NCBI GenBank assembly: GCA_035699745.1
Contig: DASSPH010000099.1
Span: forward strand, 62,001-126,000
Length of the DNA: 64,000 nucleotides
Direction of reading: 5' to 3'
Origin: Vicinamibacterales bacterium
GTDB lineage: Bacteria > Acidobacteriota > Vicinamibacteria > Vicinamibacterales > 2-12-FULL-66-21
The translations under genes and the position numbers were made by a program. The notes below the pieces were generated by a model. It ran no database searches and had not been told where the DNA came from. It saw only the letters and a list, made by a program, of their open reading frames with translations. This document shows positions 8,152 to 16,502 of this stretch, piece after piece (the first letter of the stretch is position 1; each line of letters opens with the position of its first letter).

Positions 8152-10146
8152 TCACCGCTGCCACCCCACTGAGAACGCGGTCCGGCCGTCACGAAGGCCG
8201 CGCGCGACGTCCGCGCGCAGCACGCCGAAGCCGAGCAGGGCGATCCGGAGACCGGCGCCGGCGTCGGCATGGAGGCGCGTGTCGGACGCCGGCAGGCCGC
8301 GCGCCGCGCGCGCGAGATCGATGAACACCGCCGGCGCGATCCGCAGCAGCCGCTGTCCCTTCGGCTCCACCCACCGCTGCACTTCCGCGGAGGCGAACGC
8401 GATCCGGCGGCCGAACACGCGGCCGTTCACCACGCCGTCGTCGAGCAGCGGGTGCGCGCGCAGCAGCACGTCGCGCGCGTGCCCCGTGTCGGCGCCGGGC
8501 CAGAGCGAGGCAGGCGCCGACGCGCTCGCGAATTGATAGCCGCCGCCCGCCATCCACAGCGTCCCGGACGTCGCGGCGTTCGATCGCCAGACTGCGCGCG
8601 CGTCGGCGGTGGCGAAGCGTTCCGGCGATCCGCGCCAGCCGCGGATGCCCGCCTCGACGCGCAGCCGATCGAGCACCGGCCAGAGTTGCACGCGCGCGGA
8701 TGCCGAGGCGGCGCGGCCGGCGCCCCTCCAACGATCGATCGCCGCGCCGCCCGCGACCCTGAACCGCGGCGTCAGCCAGTTGCCGACGCCCGCGCCGACG
8801 CTCGTCCGCGTCTCCTCGAACCGCGTCGCCGACGCGAACGTTTGCGTCTCGCGAAACGCGTCGATCGTCCAGACGCCTCCCGGACCGGGCGCCGAGTAGG
8901 ACGCGCCGACGCGGGGACGGTGCTCCCACCATCGCCATGCGATCTCCACCGCATCGCCGCCGCCGCTCACGTTGGAGAACGCCGCCGCGGCCTCGCTGTT
9001 GGCGACCGCGCCGAGTCCGAGCCCGATCCACGCGGGATAGGTACGCGGCGCGCGAGCGCGCTCGACCACCGTGGCGTCCACCTGCGCGCGGCCGTTCTCG
9101 ACGGGATGAAAGGTGACGCGCGCCGTCGAGACGGCCGGCAGATCGCGCACGCGCTTCTGCGCGAGCCGCAGCGCGTCAGGCGTCAGCAGCGCCCGCGGCT
9201 CGACGCCGATCGCGCTCGCCACCACCATGTAGCGCGTGTGCGCCAGCCCCTGGATCTCGACGAGATCGACCCGCGGTTCGCCGAGCGCGTTCCACGCCCT
9301 GAGCGCGTCGAGATCGCGGTGGCGCACGTACTCCGCGGTCGCGAGCACGCGCCACGCGTGCTGATCGCCGGGGTCCGCGGCGGTCGCACGCCGCGCGAAG
9401 CGGGCCGCGCCGTCCCAGTCCCTGGCGAGCGCCGCGAGTCCCGCCAGCTCGCGCCAGGGCGCGGCGGCGCCGGGACATGCCGCAGCCGCGGCTTCGAACG
9501 CGGCACGCGCCGCACGCGTGTCCCCTCGCTCCGCGCTCGTCAGCCCATCGGTCATCGACGACTGGCACGCGGGAGTGAGGCGGGGATCGATCCTGGCGTC
9601 AGAGGCGGGCGGAGTCTCCGGCGCGGGCGCCGGAGCGGACGGCGGCGGCGGCTGCACGACGGCCATCCAGCGGTCCGCCTTGCTCCAGCGGGCGTCGAAT
9701 GCGGACGCCGACAAGGATCGCGACGGCGCACGCGCGGGATCGTGGTGGACGACCGGCCCTCCGTCCGCCGCCGACACCACCACGACGTAGTGATAGCGTC
9801 CCGGGCGATCCTCGATCAAGGCGATGACCGGGCGGCCGAGCGTCAGCGCCGCGCGCAGGCGCGGCAGGTCTCCGGCGCCCGCGAGCAGGCGCCAGCCGCG
9901 CTCCTCGAGCGCGCGCGCGAGCACCGACGTGCGGATTCCGCCCGCCGACCAGTCCACCAGCGGCGCGAACGCGTCCGCGTAGACGTCGCGCGCGCCCCAG
10001 AAGCGCATCACCATCGCGGCGGCGGCGCCGCCGCAGAGCGCTTCGGTCTGCGGAAGGTAGGGAACCTGTAAGGGAGGCTGCGCGAGCGCGGGGGACGGAC
10101 CGGCCGCCGCGCAGAGCGCGACGGCCATGACGACCCGTTTCAGCAA
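8152..10146 (-). CDS. Exported C39-type cysteine peptidase fused to TPR, POTRA-like and Omp85-like barrel regions
   Basis: A 664-aa protein. Residues 1-22 are a signal peptide. Residues 27-165 resemble a papain-like C39 peptidase with candidate catalytic Cys38 (TEALCGG), His119 (RYHYVVV) and Asp136 (HHDPA). A Pro/Ala-rich linker (165-185) carries to a TPR-like helical region (about 195-290). Residues 291-366 look like a POTRA unit (LTPDALRLAQKRVRDLP then a beta-rich stretch). The rest is rich in short beta strands and ends 'GVLRADVARGLRDGRTAFSVGW', like an Omp85/BamA terminal strand. The first two parts match the PA2778 cysteine peptidase family, which is normally much shorter. The TTG start lies 3 bp after the stop of the PA2779-like gene, so the pair is tightly coupled. 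The peptidase call is fairly sure; the POTRA/Omp85 assignment is by pattern only. Confidence 0.68.
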   Translation of the reverse strand: MLKRVVMAVALCAAAGPSPALAQPPLQVPYLPQTEALCGGAAAAMVMRFWGARDVYADAFAPLVDWSAGGIRTSVLARALEERGWRLLAGAGDLPRLRAALTLGRPVIALIEDRPGRYHYVVVVSAADGGPVVHHDPARAPSRSLSASAFDARWSKADRWMAVVQPPPPSAPAPAPETPPASDARIDPRLTPACQSSMTDGLTSAERGDTRAARAAFEAAAAACPGAAAPWRELAGLAALARDWDGAARFARRATAADPGDQHAWRVLATAEYVRHRDLDALRAWNALGEPRVDLVEIQGLAHTRYMVVASAIGVEPRALLTPDALRLAQKRVRDLPAVSTARVTFHPVENGRAQVDATVVERARAPRTYPAWIGLGLGAVANSEAAAAFSNVSGGGDAVEIAWRWWEHRPRVGASYSAPGPGGVWTIDAFRETQTFASATRFEETRTSVGAGVGNWLTPRFRVAGGAAIDRWRGAGRAASASARVQLWPVLDRLRVEAGIRGWRGSPERFATADARAVWRSNAATSGTLWMAGGGYQFASASAPASLWPGADTGHARDVLLRAHPLLDDGVVNGRVFGRRIAFASAEVQRWVEPKGQRLLRIAPAVFIDLARAARGLPASDTRLHADAGAGLRIALLGFGVLRADVARGLRDGRTAFSVGWQR

Positions 10147-10149
10147 GGA

Positions 10150-10536
10150 CTAGTCGATGGCGACGATGATCAGGATGATCAGCAGGATGATGATGATCGT
10201 CGTCGTCGTGATGACGACCGTCGCACCACCCGCGAGGTCCTGGTTGACCGCGCGCGCCTGGCTCGCCGCCGCGCGGAGGTCATCCCCCTGCAGCGTCGCC
10301 AGCGCCGCTTCGGCGCGCTCGGTCGACAGCCCCGCCTTCGCGGCCACCTGCTTCACGGTCGGATCGTTCAGGAAGCTGCGGAGCGTTTCCCGGTCCGCCT
10401 GATCCTGGCTGATGCGCTGCTGGACCGCCTGGTCGAGCGCCGACTTGTTGATGACGTGGGTCTGCTGCGCCCACGCCGCCGGTGCGCAGAGCATCACCGC
10501 GAGCGTGGTGGCGAGGATTCGACGAAACATCTGCAT
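10150..10536 (-). CDS. PA2779-like small exported protein with AGG motif and C-terminal hydrophobic segment
   Basis: A 128-aa protein with a signal peptide (cleavage near AWAQ, residue 24), a charged helical middle (30-100) and the sequence NQDLAGG at 98-104. An uncharged Thr/Ile/Leu segment follows to the end (105-127). The order signal, helical region with 'AGLSTERAEAAL', AGG and hydrophobic tail matches the PA2779 family, whose genes sit beside a C39-like peptidase, as here. C39 peptidases classically cut after a double glycine, so the AGG before the hydrophobic tail is a candidate cleavage site (inference). A strong Shine-Dalgarno AGGAGG precedes the ATG. The tail lacks the Arg cluster of GlyGly-CTERM signals. 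Confidence 0.65.
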   Translation of the reverse strand: MQMFRRILATTLAVMLCAPAAWAQQTHVINKSALDQAVQQRISQDQADRETLRSFLNDPTVKQVAAKAGLSTERAEAALATLQGDDLRAAASQARAVNQDLAGGATVVITTTTIIIILLIILIIVAID

Positions 10537-10570
10537 GAGCTGCCTCCTGAAAAGTCACGACGGACGAACA

Positions 10571-11746
10571 CTACGCCCCGTGACTAGCATCTTTTGTACC
10601 CATGTCGCGCGCCAGCAACTGTTCGAGTTCCTCGGCATGGGGCGCGCGCGCCAGCGCCTCGCGCCGCTCGATCAGGCCCTGGCGCACCAGTTGCGCCAGC
10701 GACTCCTCGAACGTGAACGAGCCCTGCTTGCGGGTGATCGTGATCTCCTGATGCAGATGCTGCAGCGCGTTCTTGCGGACGTGCTGCCGCGCGCCGTAGC
10801 TCACCATCAGCAGCTCCGCCGCGGGCACGAGGCCGCCGCCCGTGCGCGGCAGCAGGGTCTGCACCATCACCGCCGCCAGCGCCATCGACAGCTCCTGCCG
10901 GATGGTGTTCTGCCGCTCGTCGGGAAACGAATCGGCGATCCGTCCGACCGTCGACGCGGCGTCGGTCGTATGGACGGTCGACAGCACCAGGTGGCCGGTC
11001 TCGGCGGCCGCCAGCGCGATCCGCATCGTCTCGGGATCCCGCATCTCGCCGACGACGATGATGTCGGGCGCCTGCCGCAGCGAGGCGCGCAGCGCCGTCG
11101 GGAAATCCGGCGCGTCCACGCCGATCTCGACCTGCTCGACGACGCCGGCATGATGCTGGTGCTCGTACTCGATCGGGTCTTCGATGGTGACGATGTGCCG
11201 CGCGTCCCGGCGGCTGATCTCGTCGACCAGCGCGGCAAGCGTGGTCGTCTTGCCCGAGCCCGTGGGACCGCCGATCAGCACCAGTCCGCGAGGCAGGTGC
11301 GTCAGCAGCTCGACGCTCGACGGCAGCCCGAGCGAGGACAGCCGCGGGACGCGGGTGGGCAGCGCGCGCAGCGCGGCGGCCGCCCGGCCGCGCTCGCGAT
11401 GCAGGTTGATCCGGAAGCGTCCCAGCCCCTGGACGCGGAACGAGCCGTCGGCGATCTGCGACTGCCGGTAGATGCGGCGCGCGTGCGGCGGCAGCGCCGG
11501 CAGCACGGCTTCCTCGATGTCGATGCCGTCGATCGGGCCGTCCGCGAGCGGGCGGACGCGGCCGTCGACACGGATCGACGGCGGCGCGCCGGCGACCAGC
11601 AGCAGGTCGCTGCCCCCGGCGTCCGCGAGCCGCCGCAGCCATCCCTCGACCCGCGCGGTATCGCCGAGCGCCGATCCCCTGGGCGCCGACGTCGAGGCGT
11701 GCAGTTCGGCGATCAGCCGGTCGATGTCCTCGGAGTCGCGTCCCAC
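10571..11746 (-). CDS. pilT: PilT/PilU-like secretion ATPase
   Basis: A 391-aa hexameric ATPase of the type IV pilus retraction family. Visible motifs are Walker [12 protein letters not shown] (about 160-170), the Asp box '[10 protein letters not shown]', Walker B '[13 protein letters not shown]' and the His box '[13 protein letters not shown]'. It is about 45 residues longer at the N-terminus than typical PilT. No other pilus gene is in the window. It lies 34 bp upstream of the PA2779-like gene on the same strand, so the ATPase and the peptidase pair may form one transcript. The start is GTG with the hexamer TAGGAT exactly 6 nt upstream and no Shine-Dalgarno, which suggests a leaderless message. 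Confidence 0.9.
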   Translation of the reverse strand: MGRDSEDIDRLIAELHASTSAPRGSALGDTARVEGWLRRLADAGGSDLLLVAGAPPSIRVDGRVRPLADGPIDGIDIEEAVLPALPPHARRIYRQSQIADGSFRVQGLGRFRINLHRERGRAAAALRALPTRVPRLSSLGLPSSVELLTHLPRGLVLIGGPTGSGKTTTLAALVDEISRRDARHIVTIEDPIEYEHQHHAGVVEQVEIGVDAPDFPTALRASLRQAPDIIVVGEMRDPETMRIALAAAETGHLVLSTVHTTDAASTVGRIADSFPDERQNTIRQELSMALAAVMVQTLLPRTGGGLVPAAELLMVSYGARQHVRKNALQHLHQEITITRKQGSFTFEESLAQLVRQGLIERREALARAPHAEELEQLLARDMGTKDASHGA

Positions 11747-11752
11747 CGGTCC

Positions 11753-11758
11753 ATCCTA
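11753..11758 (-). promoter_or_regulatory. Candidate -10 of a leaderless promoter (PilT-like gene)
   Basis: TAGGAT on the minus strand ends 6 nt before the GTG start at 11746, so transcription would begin at or next to the start codon. No good -35 is visible. The arrangement repeats at 14154 and 35574. Confidence 0.4.
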
Positions 11759-11777
11759 TGCCAACCTGCCTGCCTGC

Positions 11778-11942
11778 GTGGTCGACGATCGCCGCCGCGA
11801 GCTGGCGATCCGTCTCGCGCTCGGCGCCCAGCCCGGAGCGCTAGCCGCTGCCGGGCTGCTCCTGCTGGCGGCGGCCGTCGCCTGTCTCGCTCCGGCGTGC
11901 AGGGTCCCCCGCGCCGCCCCGGTAGAAGGACTGCGCGGCGAG
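11778..11942 (+). pseudogene. Remnant of an ADOP/FtsX-type permease C-terminus, with internal deletion
   Basis: The plus strand reads [17 protein letters not shown] directly followed by a [13 protein letters not shown] stretch ending PVEGLRGE. In the intact permeases of this window the corresponding parts (xRxREFGIRVALGARP and a last helix ending LPARRATxxDPMIALR) are separated by roughly 50 residues. This is therefore a truncated, internally deleted tail of such a permease with no start. Its 3' two-thirds are antisense to the end of the VanZ-like gene. Confidence 0.6.
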
Positions 11943-12275
11943 CGAGCCGGCCGCCGCGCCGCACAGCGCCATCAGCACGTCCGTCGCCGAGGGATCCCGC
12001 AGTCTGAAGAACAACTGCGGGATCTCGACCGCCATCGAGACAGCGGCTGCCGCCGCGATGGCGCCGAGGACGCCCCTCATCCCGGGCCGGGACTTTGCGA
12101 ACGACCAGCCGAAGGGCACGAACAGCAGGACGTTGACCAGCATGTCGCGCGGCCGGTCCTCGAACCCGTGAAACGGGATCCACGTGACGCGCGACCACTG
12201 CGGTTCGGGCGCGATGCCGAACCACGGGCCGCTGGCGACGGCGATGACGATGATCCAGAACGGCCACGATCGCAT
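11841..12275 (-). CDS. VanZ-like membrane protein
   Basis: A 144-aa membrane protein of the VanZ-like family (teicoplanin-resistance-associated fold; cellular role generally unclear). It has about four hydrophobic helices and the family pattern: [13 protein letters not shown], then a glutamate in 'VEIPQLFF', then [18 protein letters not shown]. The last 33 residues, from about SFYRGG, are polar and low in complexity, and they are encoded by DNA antisense to the permease remnant at 11778-11942. This suggests that the original C-terminus was replaced or extended by read-through into that debris. Confidence 0.75.
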   Translation of the reverse strand: MRSWPFWIIVIAVASGPWFGIAPEPQWSRVTWIPFHGFEDRPRDMLVNVLLFVPFGWSFAKSRPGMRGVLGAIAAAAAVSMAVEIPQLFFRLRDPSATDVLMALCGAAAGSLAAQSFYRGGAGDPARRSETGDGRRQQEQPGSG

Positions 12276-12319
12276 CTGCTACAAGCTCGCGGCTGTTTGC
12301 CGGATCAACGGAGCCCGGA

Positions 12320-12751
12320 CTACCGGACGACGGTCAGGCGGTCCACCACCTGCGCGACCCCGGCGGTCTCACGCGCGAGCTGCACCGCGCGCGTCCGCTC
12401 GGCTTCGGAGGCCACGGTCCCCGTCAACGTCACCACCTGTCCCGAGGTCGTCACGTCGATGCTGCGGGCGCGCACCAGATCGTCCAGCGCCATCTTCGAT
12501 TTGATTTTCGCCGTCAGGGCCCCTTCGTTGAGCATCGCGCCGGCGCGGTTGGCGGCTTCCGCGGTCTTGGCGCCGACCTCCGCACCGACCTCTTTCGCCT
12601 TCTGTGTATCGACGCGTCCCGTGGTCCCGACGGCAGGCCCGGACACCTGCGGCCCGTCGGCGCGATTGCTTCCCCACCACCCGAGGAAGAATGCCCCGGC
12701 CGCGACCAGCAGGACGAGGACGACGACCAGCCTCAGCAGTGCGCGGAACAT
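12320..12751 (-). CDS. BON-domain protein with N-terminal membrane anchor
   Basis: A 143-aa protein. Residues 5-27 ([23 protein letters not shown]) form a single membrane helix or uncleaved signal. A polar Ala-rich linker runs to about 70, and a BON domain fills 75-143 ([18 protein letters not shown], then the beta pattern [15 protein letters not shown]). BON domains bind phospholipid or envelope surfaces, as in OsmY. The ATG at 12751 is chosen because it starts just before the helix and is preceded by a G-rich tract that can act as Shine-Dalgarno. Confidence 0.8.
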   Translation of the reverse strand: MFRALLRLVVVLVLLVAAGAFFLGWWGSNRADGPQVSGPAVGTTGRVDTQKAKEVGAEVGAKTAEAANRAGAMLNEGALTAKIKSKMALDDLVRARSIDVTTSGQVVTLTGTVASEAERTRAVQLARETAGVAQVVDRLTVVR

Positions 12752-12821
12752 AACAACCCCCTTAATACCAAGGATCCAGTGCACCTTCCGTGCCCGCCGG
12801 GAATGTGTGAAGATCGCGCAA

Positions 12822-13412
12822 ATGTCAACCGCTGCGCCCGAGATTGACCCGATCGCGTTGTACTTGCGCCTCGCCGAGCGCGCGAGAGTGGAAGGGCTCG
12901 ACACCGCACCCATCGCGCTGGCCACGGCCGACGCCGCCGGCCGGCCATCGGTGCGCATCGTCCTGCTGCGCGGCGTGGACGCGCGGGGCTTCGTGTTCTT
13001 CACGAATTACGAGAGCCGCAAAGGACGCGAGCTGAAGGAGAACCCGCGCGCGTCGCTGTGCCAGTACTGGCCGACGCTGGAGGAGCAGATCCGCATCGAA
13101 GGCCCGATCGAGCTGATCGACGCGGCCGAATCGGACGCCTACTTCGCCGACCGTCCGCGCGAAAGCCAGCTCGGAGCGTGGGCCTCGCAGCAGAGCGCCC
13201 AGCTCGAAGGGCGCCAGATGCTGGATGCGCGCCTCGAAGAAGTCGAGCAGCGCTTCGCCCACGGATCCGTCCCGCGTCCGCCCTACTGGGGCGGCATCCG
13301 CGTCATCCCCGAGCGGATCGAGTTCTGGTACGGCCGTTCCGGCCGCCTGCACGATCGGCTGCTCTACACGAAAGCCGGCGGCGGCTGGGAAACGAGCTGG
13401 CTGTATCCGTGA
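12822..13412 (+). CDS. pdxH: Pyridoxamine 5'-phosphate oxidase
   Basis: A 196-aa FMN enzyme that oxidises pyridoxine or pyridoxamine 5'-phosphate to pyridoxal 5'-phosphate in the cytoplasm. The family core is clear: [30 protein letters not shown] (FMN and substrate binding), [11 protein letters not shown], then [18 protein letters not shown] and the C-terminal RLHDRLLYT. Length is close to normal (about 200-220 aa). The ATG at 12822 follows a weak AAG-type leader; an in-frame GTG 15 bp upstream is possible. It is a single gene between reverse-strand neighbours. Confidence 0.93.
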   Translation: MSTAAPEIDPIALYLRLAERARVEGLDTAPIALATADAAGRPSVRIVLLRGVDARGFVFFTNYESRKGRELKENPRASLCQYWPTLEEQIRIEGPIELIDAAESDAYFADRPRESQLGAWASQQSAQLEGRQMLDARLEEVEQRFAHGSVPRPPYWGGIRVIPERIEFWYGRSGRLHDRLLYTKAGGGWETSWLYP

Positions 13413-13494
13413 TCGGCCGACCCTCGACCCTCGAACCTCGTCTCGACTCTCACGTCGGCCGCGGGCCCGGCGGCGCGCGGTCGCGGCGGCGCGA

Positions 13495-14142
13495 CTAGTC
13501 GGTCCCGCTGCCGCGAAAGTGATCGTCCTCGTCGGCGAACAGGATGTTGAAGCTGGTGAGGCTGCCATAGCAGCCGGTCACGTATCCCTGCAGCTTCAGC
13601 TTGGCGTCTTCCGGCAGGTCGGCGGCGTTGATCTGCTGCTCCAGGGTGCGCAGCCGGTTGCGCAGCATCACCACCTTGTGGAAGAAGGTCTCGATCGGCC
13701 AGCTCTTCTCCTGGAGCCCCTCGGTCCCGGGGCGCAGGATCAGCTGGCCGTTCCGCCACTTCTCCGCCGGCGCGACCGGCGTGAGTCCCGTCTCTTCGCG
13801 GATGATGCGCCGCAGCAGCAGCTCGATGTCGACGTCGCCCGGTTGTTGTGCGCTCACGCGGGGAACCGTCCTTTCACGATCGCTGACCAGCGGGAACGGG
13901 TCGCGGGATGGCTTCGTCTCACGCCGAACCACCGGCGCCTGCCCTCCGGAGCCCGGCGTCTTCTCGGCCCGAGCGAAGGAGGGACCGCCGCGATAATTGT
14001 GCTCGCTCGAGCAATAGCCGCACGAGACGCGCAGCGGGCGCCCTTCGGTGTCGGTGACGATGACCGTGTGCATCCGATCGATCTTGCAGACGCGGCAGAG
14101 ATCTTCGATCGAATCGCCGGCGCGGTATTTCCGATCCGCCAT
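13495..14142 (-). CDS. Conserved unknown protein with N-terminal zinc-ribbon-like CxxC pairs
   Basis: A 215-aa soluble protein, family not recognised. The N-terminal 50 residues carry CRVC and CGYC pairs around 'MHTVIVTDTEGRPLRVSCGYC', consistent with a zinc ribbon. A polar linker follows to about 100. The C-terminal half is helical, with 'FFHKVVMLRNRLRTLEQQINAADLPEDAKLKLQGYV' suggesting a coiled-coil or helical bundle. It could be a regulatory or scaffold protein. The ATG has TAGAAT exactly 6 nt upstream and no Shine-Dalgarno, so the message may be leaderless. Confidence 0.7.
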   Translation of the reverse strand: MADRKYRAGDSIEDLCRVCKIDRMHTVIVTDTEGRPLRVSCGYCSSEHNYRGGPSFARAEKTPGSGGQAPVVRRETKPSRDPFPLVSDRERTVPRVSAQQPGDVDIELLLRRIIREETGLTPVAPAEKWRNGQLILRPGTEGLQEKSWPIETFFHKVVMLRNRLRTLEQQINAADLPEDAKLKLQGYVTGCYGSLTSFNILFADEDDHFRGSGTD

Positions 14143-14148
14143 CCGGTG

Positions 14149-14154
14149 ATTCTA
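14149..14154 (-). promoter_or_regulatory. Candidate -10 of a leaderless promoter
   Basis: TAGAAT (5 of 6 to the consensus) on the minus strand lies 6 nt before the ATG at 14142. No clear -35. Same hexamer and same spacing as at 35569-35574. Confidence 0.45.
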
Positions 14155-14248
14155 TCCGCGCCGCGGTCTCCCGGCGACGTTCCCACGCGCGCAGCACGGT
14201 GTGCGACGAGACCGCGCTTCGTGATCGGCGCCCGGCGGCGCCCGGCCG

Positions 14249-15676
14249 CTACGCCGGCTTGCGGCCGACGCCGATCAGGCTGAGGCCGCGGCCGATGCGC
14301 AGCGCTTCCATCCCTTTGGCGACCGGCAGCAGGCGCTCGAACCAGCGCATCTGCCGCGGATTCAGATCGCGGCGTCCCAGCTGCTTGTTCATCCACCAGC
14401 CGGGGACCCCCATCCGGTTGAACTCGTCCATCTTCACCAGCTCGAAGCCCGCCGCCTGCATCTTGCCGCGCAGCTCCGGCTCGGTGTAGCGGCGCACGTG
14501 GCCCAGCGCCTCGTCGCAGGCGCTGTACAACGACGGATGCGCCGGCACGAGGATGATCGCGTGGCCGCCGGGCTCGAGCAGATCGTAGTAGGCGCGCAGC
14601 ACCTGTTCGTCCGGCCCGATGTGCTCGAGCACGTTGAGGCAGACGATGGTGTCGAGCCGCTCCGGCTTGAGCTCGGCGTACACCGCCGGATTCGAGAGAT
14701 CCCCCTTGATCGTGATCACGTTCTCCAGGTGCCCGAGCCGCCAGTTCGCCATCTCGACGTAGAGCGGGTCGTTGTCGACGCACACCAGCCGCTCGCGATC
14801 GAGCAGCAGCTCGGTGAAGTTGCCGATGCCACAGCCGGCCTCGAGCACCCGGCCGCCGAGGTAGTGGCGGAACTGCTGCAGGATCCAGCGGTTCAGCCCG
14901 CGCGCCCGCCGCATGCTCTGGAGCACGTAGTAGCCGTCGTGCGTGGTGAACCGATCGTCGACGAAGCGGTACTTGATCAGCGTCCAGATCGCCGACACCG
15001 CGTCCTTCCAGCCGATCTTCTTGCCCTCGGCCACGCTGCGCCCGTGATAGCTGATCGGAACTTCGTAGAGGCGGATGTTCCACTGCGCCAGCTTGGTCGT
15101 CAGCTCGGGCTCGATGCCGAAGCGGTTGCTGTAGAGGGGCGTCTGCTTCAGGATGTCGGCACGGACGGCCTTGTAGCAGGTCTCCATGTCGGTGAGGTTG
15201 ATGTCGTTGAGGATGTTGGTGAGCCAGGTGAGGAAGTGGTTGGCGACGCCGTGCCAGTACAGCAGCACCTTGCGCTGCCCCGCCGACGCGAACCGCGAGC
15301 CGAACACCGCGTCGGCCTTCCCCTGGAGAATCGGCCCGACGAGCGCCGGGTAGTCGGCCGGATCGTATTCGAGGTCGGCGTCCTGGATGAGGCCGATGTC
15401 CCCGCGCATCTCCCGGATCGCGCGGATGATCGCCGCCCCCTTGCCCATGTTGTGCGGCTGGCGGAACACGCGAATCCGCGGGTCCGCCGCCGCCAGCCCC
15501 TCGAGGATCTCGGCCGAGCGGTCGCGGCTGCCGTCGTCCACGCAGACCAGCTCCATCGGCAGCGCCACCGGGCTGGCCAGTACGCGCCGGATGATGGTGC
15601 GGAGCGTGCGGGCTTCGTTGTAGACGGGGATGAGGATGCTGAGCAGCGGCTCTGCGGATGTCGGCGACTCGGCCAT
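14249..15676 (-). CDS. Family 2 glycosyltransferase fused to a SAM-dependent methyltransferase
   Basis: A 475-aa two-domain protein. Residues 10-240 are a dolichol-phosphate-mannose-synthase-like GT2 domain (LSILIPVYNEARTL, CVDDGSRDRS, DADLEYDPADYP), probably cytoplasmic with an undecaprenyl-phosphate or nucleotide-sugar partner. Residues about 285-475 are a class I methyltransferase with motif I VLEAGCGIGNFTE, the acidic 'CVDNDPL' and 'CLNVLEHIG'. This order is known in cell-surface glycan loci. The ATG at 15676 is chosen because the protein then starts a few residues before the GT2 strand. A start at 15706 is possible, but frames further up only translate the octamer repeat. Confidence 0.87.
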   Translation of the reverse strand: MAESPTSAEPLLSILIPVYNEARTLRTIIRRVLASPVALPMELVCVDDGSRDRSAEILEGLAAADPRIRVFRQPHNMGKGAAIIRAIREMRGDIGLIQDADLEYDPADYPALVGPILQGKADAVFGSRFASAGQRKVLLYWHGVANHFLTWLTNILNDINLTDMETCYKAVRADILKQTPLYSNRFGIEPELTTKLAQWNIRLYEVPISYHGRSVAEGKKIGWKDAVSAIWTLIKYRFVDDRFTTHDGYYVLQSMRRARGLNRWILQQFRHYLGGRVLEAGCGIGNFTELLLDRERLVCVDNDPLYVEMANWRLGHLENVITIKGDLSNPAVYAELKPERLDTIVCLNVLEHIGPDEQVLRAYYDLLEPGGHAIILVPAHPSLYSACDEALGHVRRYTEPELRGKMQAAGFELVKMDEFNRMGVPGWWMNKQLGRRDLNPRQMRWFERLLPVAKGMEALRIGRGLSLIGVGRKPA

Positions 15677-15716
15677 CGTCTGCGGCAAAACACAAGAGCG
15701 TATCATGGCGCGGATC

Positions 15717-15852
15717 GGGCCATCGGGCCATCGGGCCATCGGGCCATCGGGCCATCGGGCCATCGGGCCATCGGGCCATCGGGCCATCGGGCCATCGGGT
15801 GATCGGGCGATCGGGTGATCGGGTGATCGGGTGATCGGGTGATCGGGTGATC
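15717..15852. repeat. Tandem octamer array, 17 units
   Basis: Seventeen uninterrupted 8-bp units: ten GGGCCATC, then one GGGTGATC, one GGGCGATC and five more GGGTGATC. The block change from one sequence type to another suggests local unit amplification. It fills most of the 199-bp gap between two reverse-strand genes. There are no spacers, so it is not CRISPR. Confidence 0.95.
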
Positions 15853-15875
15853 GGGGGCTGGCGGCGAGCGGCCGG

Positions 15876-16364
15876 CTACCGCCGGCGGTCCCGGCCTGGT
15901 GCGTCGATGGCGCGTTGCAGTTCGCCGGCGTCGAGCCAGACGAGGTGGCAGGGCGGGCAGGTGTCGATCACGATGTTGCCGGGGCCGTAATACCAGTCGG
16001 TGATCATCGCGTTGCCGCAGCGCGGGCAGGCGGTCTGCCGATCGAGCTCGCGGCGGTCGGCGGGGCTTGGGGTCACGCTCGGCGTGTCTGCCGCGCGGCG
16101 CTTGGCCGTCAGCGTCTCGGCAAAGGCGCGGAGCGGCATCAGGATGCCCTTGCAGCGCTCGCAGATCTCGAGGTGTTCGCGATCGTCCATCACGGCGCGC
16201 AGGAGATGCTGCCGGCAGATGGGACACTCGTGCCCCGGTTCGCTGGTCATCCGCAGGCCGTCGGCAGCGGGCTCGGGACAGACCACGGTGCTGCAATGCC
16301 CGCACTGCCAGCAGGGGCGAGTCGCGAGGAGGGCCATCGGGGCGCCGCAATTGGGGCAGTTCAT
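15876..16364 (-). CDS. Multi-zinc-ribbon protein (zf-TFIIB type)
   Basis: A 162-aa cytoplasmic protein with three or more zinc-ribbon modules: CPNCGAPM and CWQCGHC at the N-terminus, CPICR with CERCKG in the middle, and a C-terminal CPRCGNAM...CPPCHLVWLDAGEL that fits the zf-TFIIB consensus. The role is unknown; such proteins are usually thought to bind nucleic acid or protein partners. The ATG at 16364 is chosen because it gives MNCPNCG, the usual beginning of the family. The tandem octamer array lies just beyond the stop. Confidence 0.78.
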   Translation of the reverse strand: MNCPNCGAPMALLATRPCWQCGHCSTVVCPEPAADGLRMTSEPGHECPICRQHLLRAVMDDREHLEICERCKGILMPLRAFAETLTAKRRAADTPSVTPSPADRRELDRQTACPRCGNAMITDWYYGPGNIVIDTCPPCHLVWLDAGELQRAIDAPGRDRRR

Positions 16365-16502
16365 GTCAGTGTCGGCGATGCTGTTCGCGTGGCGCTGTCC
16401 GCGCAGCGCACGCCAGCCGCCTCGGCAAACTTCAATCGTGCCACAAGCGTACGAAGGTGAGAAGATGCCATCCATCGATCACCCATCCCGATGGAGAACA
16501 CC

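Noticed and set aside
10150-10215. GlyGly-CTERM or LPXTG-type sorting signal in the PA2779-like protein
   Set aside because: There is no basic cluster after the hydrophobic tail and no LPXTG; the AGG is better read as a possible C39 site.
15677-15787. N-terminal extension of the GT2-methyltransferase reading MARWPDGP repeats
   Set aside because: It is the translation of the octamer array; the GT2 domain starts right after the ATG at 15676.
15717-15852. CRISPR array
   Set aside because: Units are 8 bp and contiguous, with no spacers and no cas genes nearby.
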